A DNA stretch of 14,402 nt from Balneolales bacterium (GTDB lineage Bacteria; Bacteroidota; Rhodothermia; Balneolales; Natronogracilivirgulaceae), in the NCBI GenBank assembly GCA_007127695.1, contig SKYW01000258.1:1-14402 (forward strand), given 5' to 3'. The notes under the pieces are model-generated. The model was not told where the DNA came from. It did no database searches and saw only the letters and a list, made by a program, of their open reading frames with translations. This document shows, one piece after another, positions 5,077 to 11,875 of the stretch (position 1 is the first letter of the stretch; each line of letters opens with the position of its first letter). The position numbers and the translations under genes are program-made.

Positions 5077-5985
5077 TAAAACCAGAAGACGGAAAGGGAA
5101 CTGCCGGACCACTCGCCAGTCCTGAGGCAGAACGGCCCGGAGTTCGTCCGGCCGGTAACTTTTCTGGATGGATATGAGTCCATCGGCACGAATGAACGAG
5201 TTGGGGAAGAGCGGCCATGTGGCGACCAAGAAAAGGGCATACCCGATCGCCGAGCGTTCGATGTCGCTGCAGATCACCCGCCGGCTGGACAGTGCCGCCA
5301 GATCATCCAGAAACGTTGCAATCCCCTCATCGGAAAGGTGATGCAGGACGTGGTTGCAGACGACAAAATCGAAGGTCTTTCCTTCCCGGCGCAGATGCCC
5401 GGTATCCGCCTGCAGAAAACGCAGGCCTGCCGGTTCCGTATCCGTCCCGTCCTCACGATCCATCCCGTCACCACGATCCGACCGGCTCTCAAGAGTTCCT
5501 TTACTCGTACCGCCCCGGGCGTATTCGAGCGCCCTGCCATCGGGATCGATGCCTGTCACTTCCAGCAGAAACCCGTCCCGGACCGCCCACGCGTGGATGT
5601 TCTTCGTGATATCGCCGCCGCCGGAACCGACATCCAGCAGGGTGAAACGCTGCCCCTTCCGGAGGTGCGGACGGATATAGTGGCGGTAGACGGCATTCCA
5701 CCGGGAAATCAGCCGGTTGATAACCGGAAAATAGCGGTACGTGTTGTGCAGCTTGACGGGATCGCAGTCGGGCCGGTCCATCCACTCGACAAGGTCCGAT
5801 CGGCGGGTGGACAGAAAGCGCGCCTGCCCATCCTGACTGCCGGACCGGGAGCGCTCACCAGGTCCCTCAGCTGCACGGTGTGCATCCGGCGGATTGGCAG
5901 CAGTAAGGTTGTCAGCTGCTCGGTTGTCAGCTGCTCGGATGTTAGCTGCTCGATTGGCGGCGGCATTTGACGGTCTGTCGGTCAT
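5053..5985 (-). CDS. SAM-dependent class I methyltransferase of the PKS cassette
   Basis: A 310-residue protein. The Rossmann methyltransferase core begins at about residue 112 with motif I, LLDVGSGGGD (116-125). The acidic residue after strand 2 lies in VTGIDPDG (143-150), and FDFVVCNHVLHHLSDEG (205-221) is the UbiE/Coq5-like post-motif region. Residues 60-111 are a conserved-looking helical lead-in, and the end RQFPFRLLVLYDKAG fits related proteins. It starts 18 nt after the PKS stop and probably methylates the polyketide product on O or C; which atom cannot be told. Two oddities trace to DNA repeats: an Ala/Asn/Asp-rich N-terminus (ANRAANIRAADNRAADN) and a charged insertion (SDRGDGMDREDGTDT, 169-183) between core strands. 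The true start could lie later if the repeat segment is untranslated, but there is no other Met before 69. Confidence 0.87.
   Translation of the reverse strand: MTDRPSNAAANRAANIRAADNRAADNLTAANPPDAHRAAEGPGERSRSGSQDGQARFLSTRRSDLVEWMDRPDCDPVKLHNTYRYFPVINRLISRWNAVYRHYIRPHLRKGQRFTLLDVGSGGGDITKNIHAWAVRDGFLLEVTGIDPDGRALEYARGGTSKGTLESRSDRGDGMDREDGTDTEPAGLRFLQADTGHLRREGKTFDFVVCNHVLHHLSDEGIATFLDDLAALSSRRVICSDIERSAIGYALFLVATWPLFPNSFIRADGLISIQKSYRPDELRAVLPQDWRVVRQFPFRLLVLYDKAGFV
5446..5481. repeat. In-frame 18-bp tandem duplication inside the methyltransferase
   Basis: CCCGTCCTCACGATCCAT (5446-5463) and CCCGTCACCACGATCCGA (5464-5481) are adjacent 18-bp copies with four differences. On the coding strand they encode SDRGDG and MDREDG, a surface-type charged loop inserted between methyltransferase core strands. 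The length is a multiple of three, so the frame is kept. Confidence 0.75.
5908..5952. repeat. In-frame 15-bp tandem repeat at the methyltransferase N-terminus
   Basis: GTTGTCAGCTGCTCG occurs twice identically (5908-5922, 5923-5937) and once as GATGTTAGCTGCTCG (5938-5952); weaker copies flank it on both sides (about 5893-5907 and 5953-5967). It encodes repeated R-A-A-D/N-N pentapeptides. Two identical copies suggest recent slippage. Confidence 0.85.
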
Positions 5986-6003
5986 CGTGAATCAGCGGGA
6001 TTT

Positions 6004-7131
6004 TCAGGATTCGTCGGGTGCCGGCGCAATGCGGAACAGGCCGGATTCGATGGTGAGCCCGGGACCGAACGCCATGCCGAAAACGGTTTGCGGTTCAGGG
6101 GCACGATACGCATCCACCAGTTCCTTGAGCACAAAAAGGATGGTGGCACTGCTCATGTTGCCGTATTCGCGAAGCACGGTGCGGGAGGCGGCAATCTGTT
6201 CATCGTCCAGTTCCAGGGCTTCCTGCACCTTGTCGAGGATAGCGCGTCCGCCGGGATGGACCGCCCACCGGGTGATGTCGCTGCGCGTGAGGCCGGTGCC
6301 GGACAGCATGGTGTCGAGCGCCGGACCTATGTTGGTGCGGATGATCTCGGGCACGTAGGTCGACAGCCGCATTTCAAAACCATGGTTGCCGATGGTCCAG
6401 GCCATGTCGCTCTCGCCTTCGGAGGTAAGGTCGCTGTGGAAGGAGCGCATTTCAAGCGGGGCCGGACCATGGGTGGATGGGGTTCGGGCGCTGACAAGAG
6501 CGCCGGAGCCACCGTCGGCAAATACGGAAGCGGAGATCATGGCGTCGGTATCTTCGCTGAACTGAAGGTGCAGCGTGCACAGTTCCACGCACAGGACCAG
6601 CACGACGGCATCGGGATCGTTCTGGCAGAAGGCGTGCGCCATTTTCAGTCCCTGGAATGCCGCGTAGCAACCCATGAAACCGATGTGGTAACGCTGGGTG
6701 GTACTGCGGAGGCCCAGGTCGCGAACAACAAAATAATCGGGTCCGGGTGCGAAAAATCCGGTGCAGGAGACGGTGACGAGATGCGTGACATCCTCCTTGC
6801 TGATGCCGGGCGTGTTGCGGAGCAGCTTCTCGCCCAGGTCGGTGAAATGCCGGCGTGCCTCCCGGGTGTAGACGTCGTTGCGCCTGCGAGTGTCCGGCGG
6901 GGCGATGCCGGTGCCGTCACCGTTGAAGAAAAGAGGCGGATCTGCGGAGCCGCTGAAGTCGGTGATCACACTGTGCCGCTTTCGGATACCGGAATTGTGA
7001 TAGATGCTCCGGAGCACCCGTTTCACGGCATCACGCTCACTGACGTTGCGCTGCATCAGCTCGCAGGCAAAGGGCTGCTCGTAATGCGTTTCGGGCACGG
7101 ATGTTTCCAGGTGATGAATGTAGACGGTCAT
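6004..7131 (-). CDS. Type III polyketide synthase (chalcone/stilbene synthase family)
   Basis: A 375-residue homodimeric-type ketosynthase that condenses an acyl-CoA starter with malonyl-CoA and cyclises the chain. The catalytic triad is visible: Cys155 (GFMGCYAAFQG), His292 (VHPGGRAILD) and Asn325 (EYGNMSSAT). The His-Asn spacing of 33 residues equals that of plant chalcone synthase. VSCTGFFAPGPD (121-132) and the C-terminal GFGPGLTIE-like strand FGPGLTIESGL (355-365) also match. The frame is open upstream to 7185, but the ATG at 7131 starts the typical VYIHHLETSVPE strand. It is followed by methyltransferase and FAD hydroxylase genes, an order reminiscent of srsABC (alkylresorcinol/quinone synthesis). 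Starter and ring type (pyrone, resorcinol) cannot be inferred. Confidence 0.93.
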   Translation of the reverse strand: MTVYIHHLETSVPETHYEQPFACELMQRNVSERDAVKRVLRSIYHNSGIRKRHSVITDFSGSADPPLFFNGDGTGIAPPDTRRRNDVYTREARRHFTDLGEKLLRNTPGISKEDVTHLVTVSCTGFFAPGPDYFVVRDLGLRSTTQRYHIGFMGCYAAFQGLKMAHAFCQNDPDAVVLVLCVELCTLHLQFSEDTDAMISASVFADGGSGALVSARTPSTHGPAPLEMRSFHSDLTSEGESDMAWTIGNHGFEMRLSTYVPEIIRTNIGPALDTMLSGTGLTRSDITRWAVHPGGRAILDKVQEALELDDEQIAASRTVLREYGNMSSATILFVLKELVDAYRAPEPQTVFGMAFGPGLTIESGLFRIAPAPDES

Positions 7132-7222
7132 ATAAAAGAAATAGAGTCTCCACGGTTGGATGCGTCCCGCATTTCTGCAAGACAATATATGCCAACCATA
7201 ACCGGATTTTCACGGGAATCGT

Positions 7223-8584
7223 TTATCGTCCGGCTCTGTCTCCTTTTCCGAACATCCGCGTGATATAATGGAAGCGGAGGTTGTGCAGGATGGCGGCCAT
7301 GGTAAGTCCGGCGATGAGCCCGGTCCAGAGTCCGCGCGGACCCCATTCCAGCCCCATCCCGAGCCAGTAACCCAGCGGGATTCCGATGACCCAGTAGGCG
7401 GTCAGGTTGACGAACATGGGGACTTTGGTGTCCTTGAGACCGCGAAGCGCACCGGATCCGCTCACCTGCAACCCATCGGATATCTGAAAGATCGCCGCCA
7501 TGATCAGCAGACTGGCTGCCATGGAGATAACTTCCGGATCCTGCGTGTAGATGGATGCGATCCGGTGCGGGAAGAGCATCATGAGCACCGCCGTGCAGCA
7601 CATGATGGCGGTGCACAGGCCGATGCCGGTGAACCCGGCAAACCGGGAGTGGTGCAGCTGCCGCCGGCCGTAAAGCTGTCCGACCCGCACGGTGATGGCC
7701 ATCGACAGTCCAAGCGGGATCATGAACGTCATGGCGGCGAAGTTGATGGCGATCTGGTGGGCGGCGACAACCGTGGTGCCGAGTGTGCCCATGAGCAGGG
7801 CCATGATCGCGAACATGCTGGTCTCCATACCCATGCTGATCCCGATGGGCGTGCCGATGCGGAGGATCTCGCCAATGTGCTGGCGCTCCGGCAGGCGCAG
7901 ACCCCGAAACACCTGGAAACGCCGGTATGCCTTCTTGCCGGCGGTGTAGGCGAGCAGGACAAGGAACATCACCCAGAACACGATGGCCGTGGCCCATCCC
8001 GTTCCGACCGCGCCCAGCTCCGGGAACCCGAACCGGCCATAGATGAGCGTGTAATTGCCCAGGATGTTGAAAACGAGTCCGACCAGCGTCACGTAGAGGG
8101 CTGGACGCGTAACTCCCAGCGCCTCATTGAAATAGCGAAGGACCATAAAGGCGAAAACCGCCGGCACGCCCCAGGAGAGCGCAAAAAGGTACCCTCTTGT
8201 GATCCGGATCACCTCGTCGTCGAAGCCCAGCAGGTCCATGACCGGACCCAGATTGTTCAGCAGCACAATCACCGGCACGGCCATAAGCACTGACAGCCAG
8301 AGGCCCTGGCGCACCTTCTTGCCGATGGAATGCAGATCCCTTGCCCCGTAAAGCTGCGCGATGATCGGGCTCAGCGCCATCAGGACGCCGATCGAAATCG
8401 TGAAAAAGGGCATGAAGAAGCTCGAACCGATAGCCACCGCCGCCAGGTCATCCGGATGGTAGTTCCCCGCCATCACCGTATCCACAAAACTCATTGAGAT
8501 CTGCGCAAGCTGGGCCCCGACCAATGGAAGCCCGAGCCTCATGATCGTGCGGGATTCCGTCTGAACGGAAGGCGACGGGGTCAT
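7223..8584 (-). CDS. MATE-family multidrug/toxin efflux transporter (NorM-like)
   Basis: A 453-residue inner-membrane protein with about 12 hydrophobic segments. The N-terminal half shows LPLVGAQLAQISMSFVDTVM, a typical MATE TM1, then GVLMALSPIIAQLYGARD. The C-terminal half repeats the pattern with AAHQIAINFAAMTFMIPLGL and QVSGSGALRGLKDTKVP. MATE proteins export cationic drugs or metabolites using Na+ or H+ gradients. I chose the ATG at 8584, 4 nt after the preceding stop codon; an in-frame ATG at 8626 would overlap the dehydrogenase gene by 38 nt. It lies 91 nt upstream of the PKS gene on the same strand, so it may export the PKS product, or may be unrelated. Confidence 0.93.
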   Translation of the reverse strand: MTPSPSVQTESRTIMRLGLPLVGAQLAQISMSFVDTVMAGNYHPDDLAAVAIGSSFFMPFFTISIGVLMALSPIIAQLYGARDLHSIGKKVRQGLWLSVLMAVPVIVLLNNLGPVMDLLGFDDEVIRITRGYLFALSWGVPAVFAFMVLRYFNEALGVTRPALYVTLVGLVFNILGNYTLIYGRFGFPELGAVGTGWATAIVFWVMFLVLLAYTAGKKAYRRFQVFRGLRLPERQHIGEILRIGTPIGISMGMETSMFAIMALLMGTLGTTVVAAHQIAINFAAMTFMIPLGLSMAITVRVGQLYGRRQLHHSRFAGFTGIGLCTAIMCCTAVLMMLFPHRIASIYTQDPEVISMAASLLIMAAIFQISDGLQVSGSGALRGLKDTKVPMFVNLTAYWVIGIPLGYWLGMGLEWGPRGLWTGLIAGLTMAAILHNLRFHYITRMFGKGDRAGR

Positions 8585-8588
8585 CCGG

Positions 8589-9566
8589 CTATGATTCCCG
8601 ACGGTAGACAAGGGTGGGTATGGCATCGTCGGGCTTGCCCTCCAGGTGGGAGATGATCGCGGACGCGGCCAGGGCGCTCATGCGGGCCCTGGTCTCGTTG
8701 GTGGCGCTGGCGATATGCGGAAGCAGCACGCAATTGGGCGCGGTGAGCAGGTCCGGGTGGACTTTCGGCTCCTCTTCGAAGACGTCGAGTCCGGCCCCGC
8801 CGATGCGTTTTTCATGCAGCGCTTTGGCCAGTTCGGCCTCGTCGACCACAGGACCGCGCGCCGTATTGATCAGGATGGCATCCGGTTTCATCATACCCAG
8901 CCGCTCCCTGTTGATGGCATGACGGGTCCCGGGTGTGAGCGGACAGTGCAGCGACAGGAAGTCGGACTGTTTTACCAGTTCGTCGATCGAATCCACCCAT
9001 TTTGCTCCGTATTTCTTCTCCTCCGCGGCATCAAGCTGTGCGGTGTCGTGGTAGAGGATGTTCATGCCGAATCCGCGGGCGCGCCGGGCAAAGGCGCGGC
9101 CAATGCGGCCCAGGCCAAGAATGCCGGCGTTTTTACCGTGGATTTCCTTGCCCAGAAAACCGAACGGATGCCAGCCGTCGAACTCGCCCGCCCGCAGGCT
9201 GTCCTCGGCTTCACGCATGCGCCGGGCGACACCCAGCAGCAGCGTAAAGGCGCAATCGGCCGTCGCTTCGGTGAGCACATCCGGCGTGTTGGAAACCAGG
9301 ATCCCGAGTTCCTTCGCGGTCTCCACATCAATATTGTTGTATCCCACGGCATAGTTGGATACGATCCGCAGTTTCTTGCCGGCACGGAGCACATCCTCTG
9401 TGACGGGAGTGGACAGGCAGCTGAGCACGGCGTCATAGTCGCCGATCACCTCTTTCAGGCGTTCTTCACTGTCAAACTGGCCGCGCTGGCCAACAGTGAC
9501 ATCGTATCGGGCGGAAAGCAGATCTATCCCCTTGCCGGGTTGGGGCTCTGTAACAAGTACACGCAT
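8589..9566 (-). CDS. NAD(P)-dependent D-2-hydroxyacid dehydrogenase, glyoxylate/hydroxypyruvate reductase type
   Basis: A 325-residue cytosolic oxidoreductase. It has the substrate-domain run NYAVGYNNIDVETAKELGI, the Rossmann motif GLGRIG (151-156) followed by an acidic Asp174, and the catalytic triad Arg237 (NTARGPVVDE), Glu266 (DVFEEEP) and His284 (LPHIASAT). The spacings (29 and 18) equal those of archaeal GyaR glyoxylate reductase. It likely reduces glyoxylate or hydroxypyruvate; other 2-oxoacids are possible. The start is uncertain: the ATG at 9566 begins the canonical MRVLVTEP strand and has an A/T-rich upstream region. A GTG at 9599 would add 11 residues and overlap the lipoprotein stop in a GTGA junction. 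Its own stop is 4 nt from the MATE start. Confidence 0.92.
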   Translation of the reverse strand: MRVLVTEPQPGKGIDLLSARYDVTVGQRGQFDSEERLKEVIGDYDAVLSCLSTPVTEDVLRAGKKLRIVSNYAVGYNNIDVETAKELGILVSNTPDVLTEATADCAFTLLLGVARRMREAEDSLRAGEFDGWHPFGFLGKEIHGKNAGILGLGRIGRAFARRARGFGMNILYHDTAQLDAAEEKKYGAKWVDSIDELVKQSDFLSLHCPLTPGTRHAINRERLGMMKPDAILINTARGPVVDEAELAKALHEKRIGGAGLDVFEEEPKVHPDLLTAPNCVLLPHIASATNETRARMSALAASAIISHLEGKPDDAIPTLVYRRES

Positions 9567-9595
9567 AGCAATAATAGTTTTGGGTTCGTGAGAAG

Positions 9596-10072
9596 TCACC
9601 GGGAGACCGGCTCTTCATTCACGCGGATCAGAGCCGGAACGGGCTTGTCATATGCTGCAAGCGAAAGGTAATATACAAAGGGTTCCAGGACCTGTGCGCA
9701 CATGACATCCGGTTCTTGCCAGGATTTCAGCGTAATGTGCAGGGTATCCGCCTCCATCCTGAATTCCGGGGGCGCAAGGTGATGGCAGGGGGTGGGCAGG
9801 TGTCCGCTGATGCGCAGGTAGCGATCCGGCGGGTCAGGCGCCATGACGGCCTGCTCCACATAGACCGGACTGTACTGGACGGTGTCGCCGGAGGGTTTTT
9901 CGGGAAGATGGGTGGATGTGCCCGGAGGATCACTGCGGTTCTGCTCGCCTGATGCACATGCGCTCAGGATGCAAAGGCCCGGCACCGATGGCAGCATCAG
10001 CAGGAATGCCGGGAAAATCAGCCAGAGGAAACGGCTCAGCTTCCCAGATGGCCAAATATCATGCTTTTTCAT
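9596..10072 (-). CDS. Lipoprotein of unknown function
   Basis: A 158-residue protein with a lipoprotein signal: basic MKKHDIWPSGKLSRF, a hydrophobic stretch to residue 37, and the lipobox LSAC with Cys39 as the lipidated residue. After a Pro/Ser-rich linker (about 42-83) there is a compact domain, YLRISGHLPTPCHHL ... PDVMCAQVLEPFVYYLSL. Cys96 and Cys125 may form a disulfide. I recall similar PTPCH/MCAQ-type domains in other bacterial lipoproteins but cannot assign a function. Its ATG lies inside the end of rsfS (14-nt overlap), implying coupled translation; its stop touches the next gene. Confidence 0.8.
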   Translation of the reverse strand: MKKHDIWPSGKLSRFLWLIFPAFLLMLPSVPGLCILSACASGEQNRSDPPGTSTHLPEKPSGDTVQYSPVYVEQAVMAPDPPDRYLRISGHLPTPCHHLAPPEFRMEADTLHITLKSWQEPDVMCAQVLEPFVYYLSLAAYDKPVPALIRVNEEPVSR

Positions 10073-10463
10073 CCTGGATGTCCGTGATTTCAGCATCATT
10101 CCACATTTTCTCCAGTGCGTAGAAGTCCCTTGTCTCCTCGTTGAAAATATGAACGACCACATCGACATAATCCAGGACGACCCATTTCTTGTTTTCAAGG
10201 CCTTCCTTACGCCATACGTGCTCACCGGTCTGCTCCTTGATCTTTTCGGTGACATTGTTGGCGAGCGCGCGGATCTGGGTATCCGATCCGCCCTGGCACA
10301 CGATGAAATAGTCCGTAAGCGTGGTCAGCTTGCTTACATCGAGTACGCGCACTTTTTCTGCTTTTTTTTCAAGCAGGGCTTCGTTTATGAGGGAAACAAG
10401 CGGGGCAAATTCAGCTCTCTTTTTTCTGGTGGTGCGTGAGGTAGAAGTCTGGGTTTCGTTCAT
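10059..10463 (-). CDS. rsfS: Ribosome silencing factor RsfS (Iojap/DUF143)
   Basis: Binds L14 of the 50S subunit and blocks 30S joining during starvation (family knowledge). The 134-residue sequence carries the core motifs LTDYFIVCQGGSDTQIRALA (49-68), WRKEGLENKKWVVLDYVDVVVHIF (84-107, written as WRKEGLENKKW and VVLDYVDVVVHIF) and the end RDFYALEKMWND. A lysine/arginine-rich N-terminal tail of about 20 residues precedes the core. It lies 38 nt after the LytR_C gene and overlaps the lipoprotein gene by 14 nt. The frequent partner nadD is not adjacent here. Confidence 0.95.
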   Translation of the reverse strand: MNETQTSTSRTTRKKRAEFAPLVSLINEALLEKKAEKVRVLDVSKLTTLTDYFIVCQGGSDTQIRALANNVTEKIKEQTGEHVWRKEGLENKKWVVLDYVDVVVHIFNEETRDFYALEKMWNDAEITDIQDEKA

Positions 10464-10501
10464 AGGCAGCGTAAGAGGTTACGTCTGGGTAGTTGGTTGT
10501 G

Positions 10502-10942
10502 TTATTGGATGAGTGATTCGTAATCGGATCCGATCACGATGGTAGCGTCAAGATAGAAATCAGGTGATATCTCCCTGATGATCCGGTCGTCGGACAGACC
10601 CAGTGCGCGGGCGACCCTGCGGGCGTTGTCCAGATTTCCGCTTCGGTCGATAACAAAAGAGCGGGTTACGTCAAAAGTGTCGAAGTTCCCCGATTCCACC
10701 ACATCGAAGCCGTTCTGGCGCAGGACGGAGGTGAAACGGTTTGCAAGTCCGGGTATTCCGCATCCGTTACGCACTTCCACCTGAATCACTTCACTCAGGA
10801 GAAGGCTGACATCCGTGCGCTCCGAAACAATGCGGGGATAGATGATACGTGTGAAAAGGGCAACGATGAGTATCAGCAGAAGGATGCTCAGGAAACCCAG
10901 TGCGGCATGTAACAGATAGTGAGAACGCTCTTGTTCTGTCAT
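10502..10942 (-). CDS. Membrane-anchored LytR_C-domain protein (PF13399)
   Basis: A 146-residue protein with one N-terminal transmembrane helix (about 12-31, LHAALGFLSI then LLLILIVALF), followed by a LytR C-terminal domain (about 52-144). The domain starts with VEVRNGCGIPGLANRFTSVL (55-74), the recognisable NGxGxPGLA signature, and ends with ATIVIGSDY. Orientation should place the domain in the periplasm. LytR_C domains are usually found after LytR-CpsA-Psr catalytic domains in cell-wall glycopolymer transferases; here it stands alone, as is common beside rsfS in Bacteroidota. Its molecular role is unknown. Confidence 0.85.
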   Translation of the reverse strand: MTEQERSHYLLHAALGFLSILLLILIVALFTRIIYPRIVSERTDVSLLLSEVIQVEVRNGCGIPGLANRFTSVLRQNGFDVVESGNFDTFDVTRSFVIDRSGNLDNARRVARALGLSDDRIIREISPDFYLDATIVIGSDYESLIQ

Positions 10943-10989
10943 TCAAATGGGAATGGAAAGGTTCTCAACTGCGTGCCGTGCTCCGTGAA

Positions 10990-11490
10990 TTACCATGCGT
11001 GAAACGGGTCATACATGTGATTTCTGCGGTGATGGGAGGGATAGTACCCGTAGCCGTAACTCTGCGGAATCTGCTGGAAACGGAGCTGGATGCGGGTGCT
11101 TTCATTGACTTTGTAATTCAGTTCAGCATTCCGGACATAGAACTGGGTCTGATCATTCTGCCCCATGAAGCCCGAACCGAAGGGAGAGTGGGACATGGAA
11201 AGATCCACCCGTCCGTACAACCGGTCATTGAACATCATGTGCATGGTGTTCGTGTAGGTGTTCCGGTTGAACATGTCGCCGCCAAACGAACCCATGGTCA
11301 CTTCGTAGGAGTGGTCCATCTGGAAGTTCTGCAGACCCAGAAAAGACATACGGTCCTGGTCGCTGGTGCGAAGGATGGGACCGGTACGGTCAAGCGTGGA
11401 TCCGGTATCGGACCGGAATTGGGCCTGTGACTGCGCAAGCGGCAAAGCCAGCAACCCGGCAAGAAGAAATACGATCGTATGGATTCTCAT
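10990..11490 (-). CDS. Small exported protein of unknown function
   Basis: A 166-residue protein with a clear Sec signal peptide (MRIHTIVFLLAGLLALPLAQ, cleavage about 20-24). The mature part is rich in Met, Asn, Gln, Tyr and His. It has alternating-pattern stretches such as LYGRVDLSMSHSPFG and FYVRNAELNYKVNESTRIQL that look like beta strands, and a Tyr/His-rich tail ending HMYDPFHAW. A C-terminal aromatic residue and strand pattern would fit a small outer-membrane-associated protein, but I recognise no family. The start at 11490 is preferred over an in-frame ATG at 11523, which falls inside a GC hairpin and would put charge before the signal. First gene of the minus block; a good promoter lies at 11560-11591. 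Confidence 0.75.
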   Translation of the reverse strand: MRIHTIVFLLAGLLALPLAQSQAQFRSDTGSTLDRTGPILRTSDQDRMSFLGLQNFQMDHSYEVTMGSFGGDMFNRNTYTNTMHMMFNDRLYGRVDLSMSHSPFGSGFMGQNDQTQFYVRNAELNYKVNESTRIQLRFQQIPQSYGYGYYPSHHRRNHMYDPFHAW

Positions 11491-11513
11491 AGTGGTCTTG
11501 TTTGAGGCGGAAT

Positions 11514-11535
11514 GGCCGGCCATGGGGTGCCGGCC
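11514..11535 (-). promoter_or_regulatory. GC-rich hairpin in the leader of the exported-protein gene
   Basis: GGCCGGC (11514-11520) pairs with GCCGGCC (11529-11535) around an 8-nt loop. It lies in the predicted 5' leader, 24 nt before the chosen start codon. On the plus strand it is followed by GGTCTG then six T residues, so it could also act as a weak plus-strand terminator, though no plus-strand gene precedes it. Confidence 0.45.
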
Positions 11536-11559
11536 GGTCTGCTTTTTTACGTTATATTA

Positions 11560-11591
11560 TAAACGTAACGAAAACATTCAAATTATGTCAA
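11560..11591 (-). promoter_or_regulatory. Promoter of the nine-gene minus block
   Basis: Read on the minus strand, TTG (11591-11589, part of TTGACA) is followed after 21 nt by TACGTTTA (11567-11560), one base off TAnnTTTG. Transcription would start near 11553, about 60 nt before the ATG at 11490. Confidence 0.5.
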
Positions 11592-11684
11592 GCAGAATGC
11601 ACAGATAATGCACTTTTTTTTTGTGCCATTTTGCTGATCCCGGCAATATTTTATCCCGCCGAACCTTCCGGCCCATAATATGTG

Positions 11685-11770
11685 CGGAGGTGGAGGGATT
11701 CGAACCCCCGGTACACATAGTGTACAACGGTTTTCGAGACCGCCCCATTCGACCGCTCTGGCACACCTCC
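11685..11770 (-). tRNA. tRNA-Ser (anticodon CGA)
   Basis: An 86-nt class II tRNA. The acceptor stem GGAGGTG/CACCTCC closes with discriminator G. The anticodon arm is GCGGT-CTCGAAA-ACCGT, giving anticodon CGA (reads UCG). A long variable arm (TGTACACTATGTGTAC) marks it as serine, and the T arm contains GGTTCGAATCC. CCA is not encoded; the gene is followed by CAC. It is divergent from queA. Confidence 0.95.
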
Positions 11771-11800
11771 GGTTGAGAGAAAAGGCTTGTGAAACGCCTC

Positions 11801-11808
11801 CAAAAGTA
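11801..11808 (-). promoter_or_regulatory. -7 element of the tRNA-Ser promoter
   Basis: On the minus strand TACTTTTG is a perfect TAnnTTTG, about 30 nt before the tRNA 5' end. The -33 region lacks a clear TTTG at 19-20 nt. Placement relative to the tRNA supports it as the start signal. Confidence 0.5.
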
Positions 11809-11823
11809 TTATATTACCAAACT

Positions 11824-11855
11824 TTTCGCAGTTCTACAACATGATATTACATTTT
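11824..11855 (+). promoter_or_regulatory. Possible queA-ispD-ispF promoter
   Basis: TTTC (11824-11827), 20 nt, then TACATTTT (11848-11855) resembles TTTG-N20-TAnnTTTG with one mismatch in each box. The start would fall near 11862, leaving a very short leader to the ATG at 11876. Weak evidence. Confidence 0.3.
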
Positions 11856-11875
11856 TCGAAATTGCCATGACCAAC

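Noticed and set aside
6088..7263. Long open frame (391 codons) on the plus strand
   Set aside because: Exact antisense of the type III PKS gene; the translation is low-complexity Gly/His/Asp-rich and matches no family. It is a by-product of GC-rich codon use.
7268..8293. Long plus-strand open frame opposite the MATE gene
   Set aside because: Very His/Asp/Glu-rich translation typical of the antisense of a hydrophobic membrane protein; no start signal or family resemblance.
8646..9671. Long plus-strand open frame opposite the dehydrogenase
   Set aside because: The sense strand encodes a complete catalytic D-2-hydroxyacid dehydrogenase; the antisense product has no recognisable domain.
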